A stretch of DNA of 39,763 bases from Hirudo medicinalis (GCA_011800805.1 MPNW01000240.1:140654-180416), one strand, 5' to 3'. Shown: positions 13,401 through 29,033, counted from the first letter of the stretch. The notes: a model not told the origin generated them from the sequence alone. Made by a program: numbers and translations.

Positions 13401-14569
13401 TTCTTCGTTGGAGGTGAGCATCGAGTTGCATTCGGTCTTAAATGATCGGCAATCCCGGATTTTCTACATTTTCATCGGTTCTTTTCGTACATTTCATGGA
13501 TTTTTTTTTATTTGGGTTTTAAAACATTTCCTCAGCACAAAAAAGAAAGAACCTGGTTCCTGGAAATGCTTGCAGATGGATTGAGGGAAACGAAGGATTA
13601 CCACATTTGTGAAAAGAGGAGGCTGTTTAAGTGCATCACGACTTTCTACAACTCGCCGCTGTGCGACCAGGCGAACAAGGTTTGCATCGGATATTACTTT
13701 GCACATTTTATTCGGGCTTGAGATGGCGACACTTTTAATAGCTTTCATTTGGATTGCTTGATTATTATCACTTTTGCAATTATCTCCTTTAATGTCTCAA
13801 CAAAGTCATGAATTTATAACATCCATTGATGTGATCATATCTGACTTAAAACCAAACAATTTTTCAGGTTCTCATATTGAACATTTTGCTCAATGCATGT
13901 TTGAACTCGAGGTCGGTCGTCTGGAACCTCATAAAAAAGCATGGATTTCTGTCATGGATGACGGCCGCCTTGTAAGTCATTAATTTATTCAAGACATAAT
14001 GCATGGACTAGCCATCATGATGTGCAAAAGTCATCGAACCAGAAATTCTTCACTTATTGAATTTACCATTCACCTGTTGAATGTACCATGCAGCTTTGCC
14101 TTCTCTGGCAACTTGAACAAGAAATGGACGAGTGCGACCTCTCATTCGAATTCGTCATTCCCTGCATCACTCCAGGTAATCAATGGGAAACTTGTACAGC
14201 TACTCCAGGCGTGTTGGAAGGCCGTGCACTCCGGGAGGAATATTTCCAACAAAATGGAACAAGATTTGGATGAGAATCTCCTCTCTCCAACTGTGTTGGC
14301 TGAATTTCTTCTCACTTTTGAACATCTCATTGAAAGCACTTTATGGTTTGTACATTCTTGAGATTTTAAGATATTCAAATCTTAATTATGTCATCACATC
14401 TTAATCTTAATTCTGTATTAATTGCATTCATTTATTTCATTCCAGTTTCTCCTCGGCATTGAGATCAACTCTGATTGAAATGCGTAACAGTGCACTGAAG
14501 GAGGCTGCAAAGACTGAGATCATTTTCAAGAACAAAGGATTTATATTTCCCTTACCTGTGGAACAGTGA
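4486..14569 (+). CDS. URB1: URB1 (Npa1) nucleolar pre-ribosomal-associated protein 1, complete, 33 exons
   Basis: URB1 is a large helical-repeat nucleolar protein needed for early 60S pre-ribosome assembly. Exons: 4486-4606, 5010-5152, 5453-5755, 5877-5973, 6120-6202, 6276-6452, 6577-6710, 6797-7001, 7309-7449, 7552-7731, 7797-7914, 7984-8420, 8533-8764, 8980-9116, 9213-9359, 9433-9865, 9930-10103, 10179-10417, 10480-10624, 10926-11062, 11183-11265, 11360-11550, 11781-11894, 12029-12092, 12214-12373, 12425-12490, 12599-12716, 12890-13156, 13307-13413, 13536-13679, 13868-13971, 14094-14345, 14446-14569. They sum to 5577 nt, 1858 aa plus stop, in frame throughout; human URB1 is about 2270 aa. 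The N-terminus has a basic patch (KRK, KKIKK) and then LNLLTGEK, matching human FQLLSGEK. Late exons match best: YYNPYYFLPAFYHLIDK, DIDCRKFVEKN and FYNSPLCDQANK correspond to the human C-terminal block (YDPRFLLPLFSHLL, VDCHKFVG, FFHSPLCDEAAQ). Acidic Asp/Glu tracts occur in exons 11, 12 and 16. Uncertain joins: the exon 26 end (12484 or 12490) and exon 32, which is open in two frames. Confidence 0.93.
7067..7236. repeat. 9-bp minisatellite in URB1 intron 8
   Basis: About 19 copies of a 9-bp unit, ATGTTATTC or ATGTTAATC, fill the middle of the 307-bp intron between exons 8 and 9. The two variants alternate irregularly, which suggests unequal exchange or slippage. Because 9 is a multiple of 3, the array is open in both directions (His-Val-Ile/Asn on plus, Asn-Met on minus), but flanking splice sites place it in an intron. 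Confidence 0.95.
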
Positions 14570-15445
14570 TTTGAACTGATAATATCACATTAGCAAGAAA
14601 TTGATGCGACAAGGATTTATAAATCACTGGAAATAAAGAAATGTGTAAACAATAGTTGGAAGTTGTAGAATCACTCGCGAACATCAACAATAAATTGAAA
14701 ACTCAAAAGTTGTCGAATGTAATTGTTTTTAAGAGCATCATTTTGTGCAGCGCTCAGATTTTAAGTGATTTTATACTCACCCTTAACATGCACTTATTGT
14801 CTTGTTCTTCGTTTTGTTATTAAATTATGCAACTTGTATTTGCATTTTTGGAGGTCAGTCCGAAGTTCTGAAACGTCTCAACACCAAATTCGCGATTTAT
14901 TTATCCCCTAGGTTTTGAGGTCACCGCCAATAGCTACGCCCCACTATGGGTTGCACAATTCCAAGCAAACGCCACACTTTGGAACAAAACTTTGCAAAAT
15001 ATTATTCGTTCGGTGATTTTTTATTCACCTGACTCTTAAGATGACTAAATCGTCTTAGAAATTATGCAATTACGAATGTTTTCTCATCCAATTCAAACTA
15101 ACTTAAACGCGTCACAGGAATCTGTACTCTAGATATCAAAATTGTATGCATTTATATATAAGGTTACAAGAAATACAATGTACAATCAGTGTGGAAATGG
15201 GTTTAAGGATTTTATCACTTTATTAGAAATGGGCTGTGAGCAGAACGCATGAGAGCATTTTGTGACGTCTGTTATTTGTATAAACATGCAAATCTTAAAC
15301 AATTGCAATGTTCGTCTTTATGCTCTGAATTAACTCTGAGGAAAATGACATTAGCGAAGCGTAATAACACTTAAAAATCGATTACAAAGTTACAAATGAC
15401 GGTTTGAATGCGAGTTGAGTGAATGTCGAATCTGAGAAACGTTTC
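14570..15445. other. URB1 3' UTR and intergenic region before Reeler-like A
   Basis: Begins with the URB1 3' UTR and two AATAAA signals (14632 and 14689). The rest is AT-rich and shows no exon. A TATATATAAG string at about 15153 could be a TATA element for the next gene, about 290 bases before its ATG, but this is only a string match. Confidence 0.5.
14632..14637 (+). terminator. AATAAA polyadenylation signal of URB1
   Basis: Canonical hexamer 63 bases after the URB1 stop codon. A second AATAAA at 14689-14694 could serve as an alternative site. Confidence 0.55.
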
Positions 15446-16135
15446 ATGTTTGAGTCACCGGTGGTGTTCGGGGTATTTTTCTCGTTTCTTTTCACCATGA
15501 CAGTGAAATTCGGCGGTTCTAACAACACTATCACGGAATACTTTATGGGCACAGAATATGATGGGAGTACATTGTCCATACCGAGTACAGATCACCGAGC
15601 AAGTTCACTATCCGAAGAGAGGACATCTTACAAAGGGAGCACAAGGCTCAACTCGAGTACATATCACATAACAAGTACAGAGACGTATATTCTGAATGTC
15701 ACCGTTGCCAACACAAGTTCAGATTTGTTCAGTGGCGTGTCCTATGAAAGACCAAACTGCTCATTTACAGTAACAATCATAACGAAATGCTTCTTCCCTG
15801 ATCAAATAGTTTCGAGCAGTGAGTTGATTTGATTTGATTTGGTTTGATTTATCATTTTGATTAAGTTGTCGGGCTGAACAACGACTGCAACAAGATTTGA
15901 ATTTAAATTAATTTAACTGCGGTAGGGTTAGGGATGGCATTAGGTGCCAAAGTCGCTACCTGTGAGTTCGATTTTGCCAGTCACTTGGCCAAGAATCGCT
16001 TCACGCTAGTTGTTCCCTATTTGACCAATTTCTGAAAAGTCCAAGTCTGGAGTCCTCCAAAAAATGTCATAAATGACCTCTGACGCTATGCAAATGGCGC
16101 ATTATAAATTAACTATTATTATTATTATTATTATT

Positions 16136-16175
<40 letters not shown>

Positions 16176-16235
16176 CTCATCATCATCATCATCATCATCA
16201 TCATCGTCATCATCACCATCNATGTCATGATGACG

Positions 16236-16298
<63 letters not shown>

Positions 16299-17419
16299 GA
16301 AGTAGTAGTAGTAATTAACATTAATTATTTATATAATTAACTGAGAATGCCAATCGACGTGATGCGGTAATAAATTGGGAGAATCAATAAAAAATTATGT
16401 TTACGACCTGCAATAACAACATTACGTTGATTTAATGAAGAAATAACATCGCTTAAATGCAATTATAAGAAAATCACGTGTTCTTGGGTGGTCTGGGATG
16501 AGATTAAAAGTAAACGATAATTTTTGACAATTTAAAAAAAAATTTTACTAATTTAGAATTGTATATTACATTCCTAAGGTAACTGTTAATTACATTCCTA
16601 ATGTAGCTGTTAATTACATTCCTAATGTAACCGTTACTGTAAATTTTATTTATTAAATTATTTATTCAAGTTTATTTTACTGATATAAGTTGCACTGATT
16701 ATTACCACGAATAACCAAACAACAACAAGAAACCAAAATAAGAACTTTTCGTGCACCAAGTGGAAGTTGTATTTGCGGTTATTTAGGGTTTCCCAACTGT
16801 TATTGGTTCATAATAGGTTCGTGTGTTTGTTCTGTTCATGTTATGTTCATTTACTCCTAAGTTATTGAACATTAAATAAACTTGGCCTTGATCTTCTCAT
16901 TGAACTTCGCTAAAAATTCTTGGCGATCAATCGGAAGTAATAATAATATATATTTATTATATATTATATATAATATATATTATATATTACAAACCTCTAG
17001 CATCAAACACAACTTAAACATTAATCGAAAAATCAATCGCGTTGTGGGCAGCCCTGGTTCTTGTCGCTGTAAATCTTTTGTGGTTGAAGTTTTTAAGTAA
17101 CAATAATAATTCAATGAATTATGCAGCAGGTGACTATTAATGCAAATTCATACATTCGGACGAATAAATGAAACCATTTGCTACAAAAAAATAATCCTTA
17201 AATAACTCTCAAACAATGGAAATTTGATTTACACGCACGGATGAACAGACGAAGAGAACTCCCCACTCCGTCTCACTCCACTTACAATTCCTCATGCTCC
17301 TTAAATCTTTCCACTCGTCTGCGATTCTTTCGAGAGGTTCGCAGACATCCTAGGATTTCTATTTTATTTTTATTTTTAATCGCCATCATCATCAACACCA
17401 TCATCATCATCATCACCAC

Positions 17420-17485
<66 letters not shown>

Positions 17486-20400
17486 TATTATAAATCTTGG
17501 CTCCTCGTGTCCGATGTTGCTGAAAAAACTTTCGCTTCTGATCATATGACGTCACATTTCTTCGATTCTCTCTCCGTGACGACCTCCCCTCAAATACGTG
17601 GCGTACTTTACGGTGGACCACTTAAATGACTTTATCTGGAAGGTCCTTAGTTGAACGCCACAGAACTTATTACAAGTTCATTACAATCATTTTTCTCTGA
17701 GTAATCGAAGGTTATTCAGCTTTAAATTTAATGAAAATGCAATGAAAACATTCAAATATTGAAAAAACAAGAACTCGATGCGTTTGAATTATTTAATTTG
17801 GTAATTAATACATGAATGAATAAAATCTGAGTAACATACTAAATCCTGGAATCATTTCAGTACATATTCACCTGAAGAACATGACGGATAATGTTTTTTT
17901 TGAGGGAGTTTATCTCACGGTTCAGTCTACGAACGAGTCATGGGGAAACAAAAGTTTTGGAATCTTCGACACCCTTGGCAACTATCAGCTTCGAGTCTCA
18001 GAAGTGGATGGCAATCCTCGAGTGAGTTCATTTCCAGGGTCGAGTTTTGCTCTTAAAATCAATATTTTACGCTTGTTTCACTTTGTGTTTTCATAAAAGA
18101 TTTTTAGAAAAATGTTGGTTTTGCTTCATGTAATTGTTATGTTGCGTTAATTTTTCGTTTGCATTTATTAACGAATTTAACTAAGATTAATTTTTAGAAT
18201 TACCAACCACTTGCTTATATTATATAATTAAAATTATAATTGTGGAAAATGACTCATGCAAGTACTCTCTCCTAATAAGAATTTAAAAAAATGTTTAGTA
18301 ACTTTTATTCGCCGCAAAGTTGACGCTTTAAACAAAGATAAAGTAATCACTCGAGCAAATGTGTGTTGATTTAAGTTGGGAATTTGATTAAAAATCTGCT
18401 TTTAGAAGTAACAAGGATTGAAAATATTGAGAAGTTCAAAGGTATGACTTCTAAACTGATATCAGACGAAACAATATGTAAAAGCTACATTTATTTATAA
18501 CCAGCAGTACACTCCGTCCAATATAGATAGGAAGTGCATATTTTATGTAAATTTCTCGTACATCAAACAATGGAATTTATTCAAATTTGGACATTATGTC
18601 ACTTTACCACACATAAAACACCTTGTAGAATTTGGACTTCATAGAATAATTAGAACTCGTAAATTAAGTAAAAATGTTTTTGGGCGTCCAAAAATGATAG
18701 GAGGGGGTTTGCATATGAGCTACAAAATTAATTTAACAAGGTAACATATGATACATTTAAAAAAATTTCTTTTTTAGTTTATTAATAATAGTGATAGGTA
18801 GAGACAAAATATTAAGTCCAAATCATCTTAGTCATGCAACGGACTTTAATCAAATAAATAAATAAGGTAAAATATTGTCCGAAGGGGAGGAAATGAGAAG
18901 AGGAGGATTGAAAGTCTTCAGGAAAGCCATTTATTCAAGATCGAGGATTTCTAAAGAGCTAAATGGTCCATAGATGTTATTTTTAATTTTCTGAACGCTC
19001 CTGAAGACTATGGAACCTAGAAATCTCGGGGAAGGAAAAAGAGCATCATAGGGTAAATTTTCTGCCAACTTTCTAAGAGCAGAGTTAAATTTAACTGTTT
19101 CTAAGAATACAGTAATAAATTACTTAAATGCGAGCGAGATTTTAAAATATAAAAAGAGATTGAAGGTTCAAGTTCTGCAAGAACATCACAAAATTGCCAG
19201 AGTTCAGTGGGCCAAAACAATGTCATCAAAAGAGAAGGTTGGACCAACATAATTTTTTCTGATGAATACAAATTCAATCTAGATGGACCTGATGGTTATC
19301 AGTTTTATTGGCATGACCTCAGATTAGAGAAGGAGTCATTTTACAGCAGAAATTATGGAGCTGGAACAATCGTGATTTCGGCAGGAATTTCACATGATGG
19401 ACTCACTAATCTAGCCTTTCTACAAGGAAAGTAAATATCAGTAGATTATAAAAATGTTGGGAAATAATCTCCTTTTGCCTTTTGCTGAGAGGATGTGCAG
19501 TGCTAAATACGTATTTCAGCAGGATAACGCTCCAATCCGTACTTCCAAACTGACAAGGACCTATGTCATGAGAGAAAAATAAACGTTTTGAGTTGGCCAG
19601 CTAGTTCTCCTGACCTCAATCCAATTGAAAATGCTTGGGATAAGTTGTCAAGACTGGTCTACAAAGATAGGAGACAATTTAATTCTAAATCACAGTTGGA
19701 AGATGCCATCAGGACTTCTGGGAATAATCTGGAAACGGACTTTATAAAAAATTTTGTCGATGGACAAAAGATGTTTTTAAATAATAGAGAAAATGGAAAA
19801 ACATTTTTGGGATATCTTATTCAGTTTGAGAATAATATTTCACCAAATTCAATGTAAAACTTTCCAAGCATGATTTGCATAACATACTAAAATTAGAGTA
19901 ATCTCAATCGTCAAATCGTCTCAATCGGTTGAGATATCGTCAAAAAATGGGTACTTCCTATTTATTTTGGACTATTTTGGGTTTAAGTCTAATTTGAAAT
20001 ATTTATTTATAACCAACATATTGTTAAGGTAAAGCGGTAAAAGATTCCAGACTTCCACAATTCGTCACTTATTCCTTCCAGTGACTGATTCTATAAAGGT
20101 CCAAATTAAGAAAGACCAGCGAAAAGTTTAAAACTATATCAGGCGAAATGTTTAAAATATCATTACAGAATTATTCTTAACAGTTGCCAATAGGGCTTAT
20201 CAGAGGGGAAGGGGTCTGGCGGGCCTCTGATTCAAAGGGGGCCTCGAAATGAATCATGATCTATTTTCTCAAAATAGAAATTAGGGCCTCCTAAATTAGC
20301 TAAATGGCTTCCTCAAAGCTCTGAATGGCTTTGGTAATCGAAATAGATCATGATACTGTGGCGACAGCGACAATTAAGACGATTTCGCTACAAAGGTTAT

Positions 20401-21630
20401 TTACAACAACGACAACAATACCGACTGACATCACAACTGCTGGAGTAGCAGCGTAGCGACATACCCGGAAGAGTAGGAGAGACGAGAAGGGAAGAATGAC
20501 CTGACTTAGCTTCTTAAATAGCCAGTCAGGACAAAGGAGGATGTCGACAAACAAAGGATGCGCGCCTGGTTAGTCATCGCTGATAGGATTAGGATCAGCA
20601 CGTGACTATGATAGATGTGCGATCCTACAATACAACACACGGGTGCAATGAGCATTCTCACTAAGTCTTTCATTCAATATCCGCTGGCTAACGAGATGAA
20701 TTTCGTCAGATTTTGATTCAAATTCTCAAGCCAGTCTGACTAAACCATTTCTATAAATAGCATATTGTGCATCTGTTAATTATGGTGTCGGCCTCGTTTA
20801 TGGTTTTTATTGGGTGTCGTTTTTTGTTGTGGGATTGGCACGGCTTTGGACTCTATCCAAACGGTGGCACATCTGCTCGATGTTGCTTTTGATCTGATGA
20901 GCAGCCACTCGAAATTATAAATTGAACTGGTGCAATTTTAAACAAATGCCCTCACTATAAATCTTGCTGATTCCACTCTTGATAAATTACAGTGTTATGA
21001 GTGCTAGTGTAATTATTTTTTATTGCATTCCATGATTAGAAGGTTATTTAAACAACTCATTTAATTAGCTGCATTTAAATCAATTCAAATAATAACTAAA
21101 TTAGTTAAACGATGAATCGATTCACTTTTAGAAGTATATTATGCTAAAAGACATTTAATTAACTTTATTAATTTATAATTACGTTAATTTGATTTGCATT
21201 AAAAATGAATACAAAAACTTTCTCAAAAGGGTTTCCTGAGCCACAAGGAATCCTTGCACCTCAACTATTTGCTTGTAGCTTGGTATGCCAACATAGCCAC
21301 CATTACAGAAGACCTCATACTACGGTTAGGTTCATGCTACGAAAGGTTGATTAACCTTTCAGCTATGGTATCCCTACAATCTCCTGTTAAAATTATTGTT
21401 AATATTTTATTACACGAGTTGAAGCAAAATGTATTTTGTTCAGGGTAACTTTGATAGAATATCCGATGATATCTTGCGAGCCCATCATGGGTCGCATTGG
21501 TACTTGTCTTGCTGCCACATTTTACGTCGATTTCAAAACTTATATCGCATGTTGGATTGTTTTTTTCTTGACACTTCTACGATTTAATAAAGTGGTTTTA
21601 TCATGCTACCAGATTTTGAATCTACAATAA
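15446..21630 (+). CDS. Reeler-like secreted or membrane-anchored protein A, four exons
   Basis: Exons 15446-15818, 17861-18021, 21230-21324 and 21444-21630 (introns of phase 1, 0, 2) join in frame to 816 nt, 271 aa plus stop. The first ATG after an in-frame stop starts a hydrophobic signal-like segment (VVFGVFFSFLFTMTV). A Ser/Thr-rich stretch of about 65 residues follows, then a compact domain. That domain resembles the Reeler fold of reelin, F-spondin, ferric-chelate reductase 1 and insect defence proteins: FFEGVYLTVQ in place of FxGFLLQAR, GNKSFGIFD in place of vGtF, and SHKESLHLNYLLVAWYA in place of vTHsxxxKxxvxlxWxaP. There are many N-glycosylation sequons (NVT, NTS, NCS, NMT, NES, NKS). 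The C-terminus has a hydrophobic segment (YIACWIVFFLTLLRF) followed by about 17 residues, so a single membrane anchor is possible. Intron 2 contains a dead Tc3-like transposon. The frame closure and the matching gene at 34627 support the model. The family assignment is inference from motif pattern. Confidence 0.7.
16113..16310. repeat. Compound (ATT)n(ATC)n ... (GAT)(AAT)n microsatellite with an N
   Basis: Plus-strand ATT units pass into ATC units. After an unresolved base at 16221 and a short GAT-type stretch come about 20 AAT units. The second half is the reverse complement in kind of the first. It lies in intron 1 of Reeler-like A. Confidence 0.95.
16566..16637. repeat. Three tandem 24-bp units, each with an interrupted palindrome
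   Basis: Units start at 16566, 16590 and 16614. Each opens with TTACATTCCTAATGTAA or a one- or two-base variant, which is TTACATT and its exact complement AATGTAA around a 3-base centre. Units 1 and 2 carry single changes in the right half-site, and unit 3 is perfect. The array is in intron 1 of Reeler-like A. Confidence 0.9.
16946..16989. repeat. AT palindrome-rich stretch
   Basis: A 44-bp run made almost only of TATA/ATAT units that can fold on itself. It is intronic, with no sign of function. Confidence 0.7.
17383..17490. repeat. (ATC)n microsatellite
   Basis: About 30 ATC units with a few ACC and AAC interruptions near the left end, then ATT units on the right. Located in intron 1 of Reeler-like A. 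Confidence 0.95.
18509..19980 (+). mobile_element. Tc1/mariner-family element, Tc3-like, inactive
   Basis: About 1.47 kb with degenerate terminal inverted repeats. The left end at 18509-18536 contains GTCCAATATAGATAGGAAGT. The reverse complement of 19951-19980 contains GTCCAAAATAAATAGGAAGT, so 18 of these 20 positions agree. A TA dinucleotide sits directly left of the element, but I could not place a matching TA on the right because the outermost bases of that end have diverged. The interior encodes a broken transposase. The element sits inside intron 2 of Reeler-like A in the same orientation as the gene. Confidence 0.85.
18890..19857 (+). pseudogene. Tc3-like transposase remnant (DD34E type)
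   Basis: The catalytic core is clear: IIFSDEYKFNLDGPDGYQFYWHDLR carries the first Asp (19250-19330, shown here only as a motif), FQQDNAPI the second Asp (about 19515), and SPDLNPIENAWD the Glu (about 19610). This order and spacing is that of Tc1/mariner transposases. It is closest to Tc3, which has the FNLDGPDG and YWHDLR motifs. The N-terminal helix-turn-helix part survives in pieces, for example PRNLGEGKRAS. Several stops and frame changes break the frame (between 18960 and 19210, at 19434 and near 19580), so no active enzyme can be made. Confidence 0.88.
20185..20355. repeat. GC-shifted block with a 14-bp inverted repeat
   Basis: A block richer in G and C than its surroundings, with runs of GGGCCTC and GGGGGCCTC. 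A perfect 14-bp inverted pair (ATCATGATCTATTT at 20253-20266, its complement at 20341-20354) flanks part of it. It resembles the GGGGCCC-rich remnant at 35152-35315 in style. It may be the edge of a hAT-type or similar non-autonomous element, but no boundary could be set. Confidence 0.3.
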
Positions 21631-21850
21631 CCTCAACAACATGCTTCATCGATTAATGAAACTTAACGTAACTCAGCGAAATATTCACGTCGATGCCGTT
21701 TTAAAAGAAACTCTTTTAAAATAACGAACAGCCCGCTTTAAATTCGTGTTGATACCCAGCGATCAAATCACAATTAAAACAGAAGTGTAACATTTCTTTG
21801 TTATGGAATTGCGTCTCATGGTAACCACGATAATATAGTGGAACTCTCGG

Positions 21851-22033
21851 ATGGCTGAAACGAGCAAGAAACCTCAGAGGGCTTACCATAATCCGAGGCT
21901 ATACATAACTCCCAGAGAAGAATTGTTCTATAGAATCTTGGACAGCATCATCTCGATAATTTTGGAAATGACAACGATCTTCTTCACCTTCCTGTTAATC
22001 AGAGACGTGATTGTTTCAAATTACAACGAGTGA
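21851..22033 (+). CDS. Possible small single-pass membrane protein, 60 aa
   Basis: I do not recognise this frame. It opens with ATG at 21851 and encodes a basic, proline-containing head (MAETSKKPQRAYHNPRLYI) and then a hydrophobic segment of about 25 residues (IISIILEMTTIFFTFLLI), ending IVSNYNE. Head-then-anchor is the pattern of many small integral membrane proteins. AATAAA-like signals follow at about 22165 and 22231. About 30 bases upstream, GTCTCATGGTAAC is near the RFX X-box consensus but one base short. It could also be a first exon, or chance. No homologue is known to me. Confidence 0.35.
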   Translation: MAETSKKPQRAYHNPRLYITPREELFYRILDSIISIILEMTTIFFTFLLIRDVIVSNYNE

Positions 22034-22447
22034 TCGAGTTGTTTTAAACTGAATTTGATAGGAAAAGATTGATTTTTGAATTTTTTGAAAATGGTGGTTA
22101 GAAATATTTATTACGCTTTAAACAATCATCACGATGTTCTATTTTACTATTAACTTGAATTAAAATAAATAATGATCGTTTATTTTCTGTGGATCATAAT
22201 TAAAGCTGTCTTTCATGTAAAATTATTTTGAATAAATGGAAAACCGTGAAGCCAAAATGACAACAACTTGAAAATCTTGGGAGATTTGATTGAAGTACGC
22301 AGGTTTGAAGTAACTGGAGCGGTTTATATTTTAATAGTCACACAATTTATATAAAAGGTTTAGGTTTAGCAAGGAAAGAAATTTTGAGCGGTCATTGTCG
22401 AACATGAAAAGACGCAAATCCGGTAACTGGAAAAGGCATTCTGCGTA
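22034..22447. other. AT-rich intergenic stretch
   Basis: Follows the possible small gene and would hold its 3' UTR. No exon is visible. Its right end runs into LINE-derived sequence, whose true left boundary I could not determine. Confidence 0.5.
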
Positions 22448-22657
22448 TATGTTCGTCCACTACTTGAATACTGCTCACAAGTCTGGAACCCCCACCACAA
22501 ATATCTGGTTGAAAATATCGAATCTGTACAGAGAAAATTTACCAAATCTATTCCAGCAGTTCGAAACCGCCAATATCTCATCCGTCTCAAAATTCTCCCA
22601 TTTCACTGTTTCATTTCTGCTGTTTCTTTTTCGCTCGTCGTGGCTTTCGTTTTTCTT
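22448..22657 (+). pseudogene. LINE reverse-transcriptase C-terminal fragment
   Basis: One frame reads YVRPLLEYCSQVWNPHHKYL, then VENIESVQRKFTKSIPAVRN, and ends at a stop at 22655. This is the typical stretch after the reverse-transcriptase domain of non-LTR retrotransposons of the CR1/L2/jockey type (YVRPxLEYCSxVWxPH ... IExVQRxFT). No 5' part of the element is present. An (AAAT)n tail at 22860-22880 may be its 3' end, in keeping with microsatellite tails of such elements. Confidence 0.8.
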
Positions 22658-22864
22658 TAGTGATTGTCTTTCTTTTCGTTTTGGTCATATTAGAGGCGCT
22701 TTTAAAGTGTCCTTTGACCAAATTTTTGGAAATAAATAAANTGCTGTTTCTTTTTCGCTCGTCGTGGCTTTCGTTTTTCTTTAGTGATTGTCTTTCTTTT
22801 CGTTTTGGTCATATTAGAGGCGCTTTTAAAGTGTCCTTTGACCAAATTTTTGGAAATAAATAAA
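22618..22864. repeat. Exact 123-bp duplication flanking a single N
   Basis: Bases 22618-22740 and 22742-22864 appear identical by eye, with only N at 22741 between them. The unit ends in an AAATAAATAAA run. Two perfect copies joined by one N most simply mean two overlapping contigs placed end to end without merging. Confidence 0.9.
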
Positions 22865-23836
22865 TAAATAAATAATAATGTAATGCTATTACTGTTATTA
22901 TAACAGCGTTGGATTTAAGAGGAACAGTATTTCCACTCGGGGTTCTGAGAGCATGCACAACAAAAGATTTGATGCAATATTTTTTCACCGAACGAATTTC
23001 TTAGATAAACTGGAATAAAATTTTAGAGATTAATTATTTACATAAATGAAACCTCAAGACGTCCTCGCCATTAATTTCATCAACAATTTTAAATTTAAAC
23101 ATTTTACAACATAAAAGTTTTAATTAACCAATTAATATAATTAATATAACTAAAGCTAACTAATTAGCTTATCATAACTGAATGGTATTGGTTATTTAAC
23201 AACAACTTAAGGTCAGTTTACTTTTGGTTGTTGAAGTTTACACCCTTCGCGATCACTAAAATTTTTTATAGAAAATGGGGAATTGGAAGATAATTTTTAT
23301 AATATACTAACTTTTGCAGAAACGTATATCATTGCAACCACGATCAGGATTATTGGTTGAATAATGCTGAGCAATTTAAAGCCGGAGTTCACATTTGCCT
23401 AACTTCTCCACTGTTTTTAATTATCCAACTAGGTAATACAATGATGCCGATGGCATTAATAAATATAACTGATTCGTAGTCATCACATTATTCAGTTCGT
23501 GTCATCCAATATCTTATCGAGTAGGGGCGACATTTGGGGAGCAGAGGCACCTCTGATTTTTTATGCATTAAACTTTAAATATGGAACTTTTTAATGCAAT
23601 TAACTTTAAGTATAAAATATGGGGAAATTTTGAACTTTTGAGAAAAGCAGAAGGTCATCAGCTAATGCATGAAAAAAATTGGAAAAAAAAGTTATGCAAA
23701 GTGTCGTCCCTTATCCTAAAAACTGAAATTGGTGTGCCTATTCTCATGTTTCTAAAATTGCAAGATCCAGAAAGACTGTCACAAACATTTCTCTTTTCAG
23801 AATCTCCTTGTAAAAATTATTGATGAGTTATTGAAA
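22865..23836. other. Intergenic region upstream of WDR48
   Basis: Contains the end of the (AAAT)n tail and AT-rich sequence. An open frame at 23581-23823 (80 aa, Lys/Leu-rich) resembles nothing I know and may include part of the WDR48 5' UTR. Confidence 0.5.

Positions 23837-29033
<5,197 letters not shown>

Noticed and set aside
16073..16321. Poly-Ile/poly-His/poly-Asn reading frames
   Set aside because: Low-complexity translation of the compound microsatellite, containing an N.
22395..22739. A 114-aa frame in LINE sequence (NMKRRKSGNWKRH ...)
   Set aside because: It is an out-of-frame reading of the LINE fragment, whose real frame gives YVRPLLEYCSQVWNP.
23581..23823. An 80-aa Lys/Leu-rich frame just before WDR48
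   Set aside because: No homology, no splice join to WDR48 exon 1, and the WDR48 start at 23837 fits the human N-terminus.
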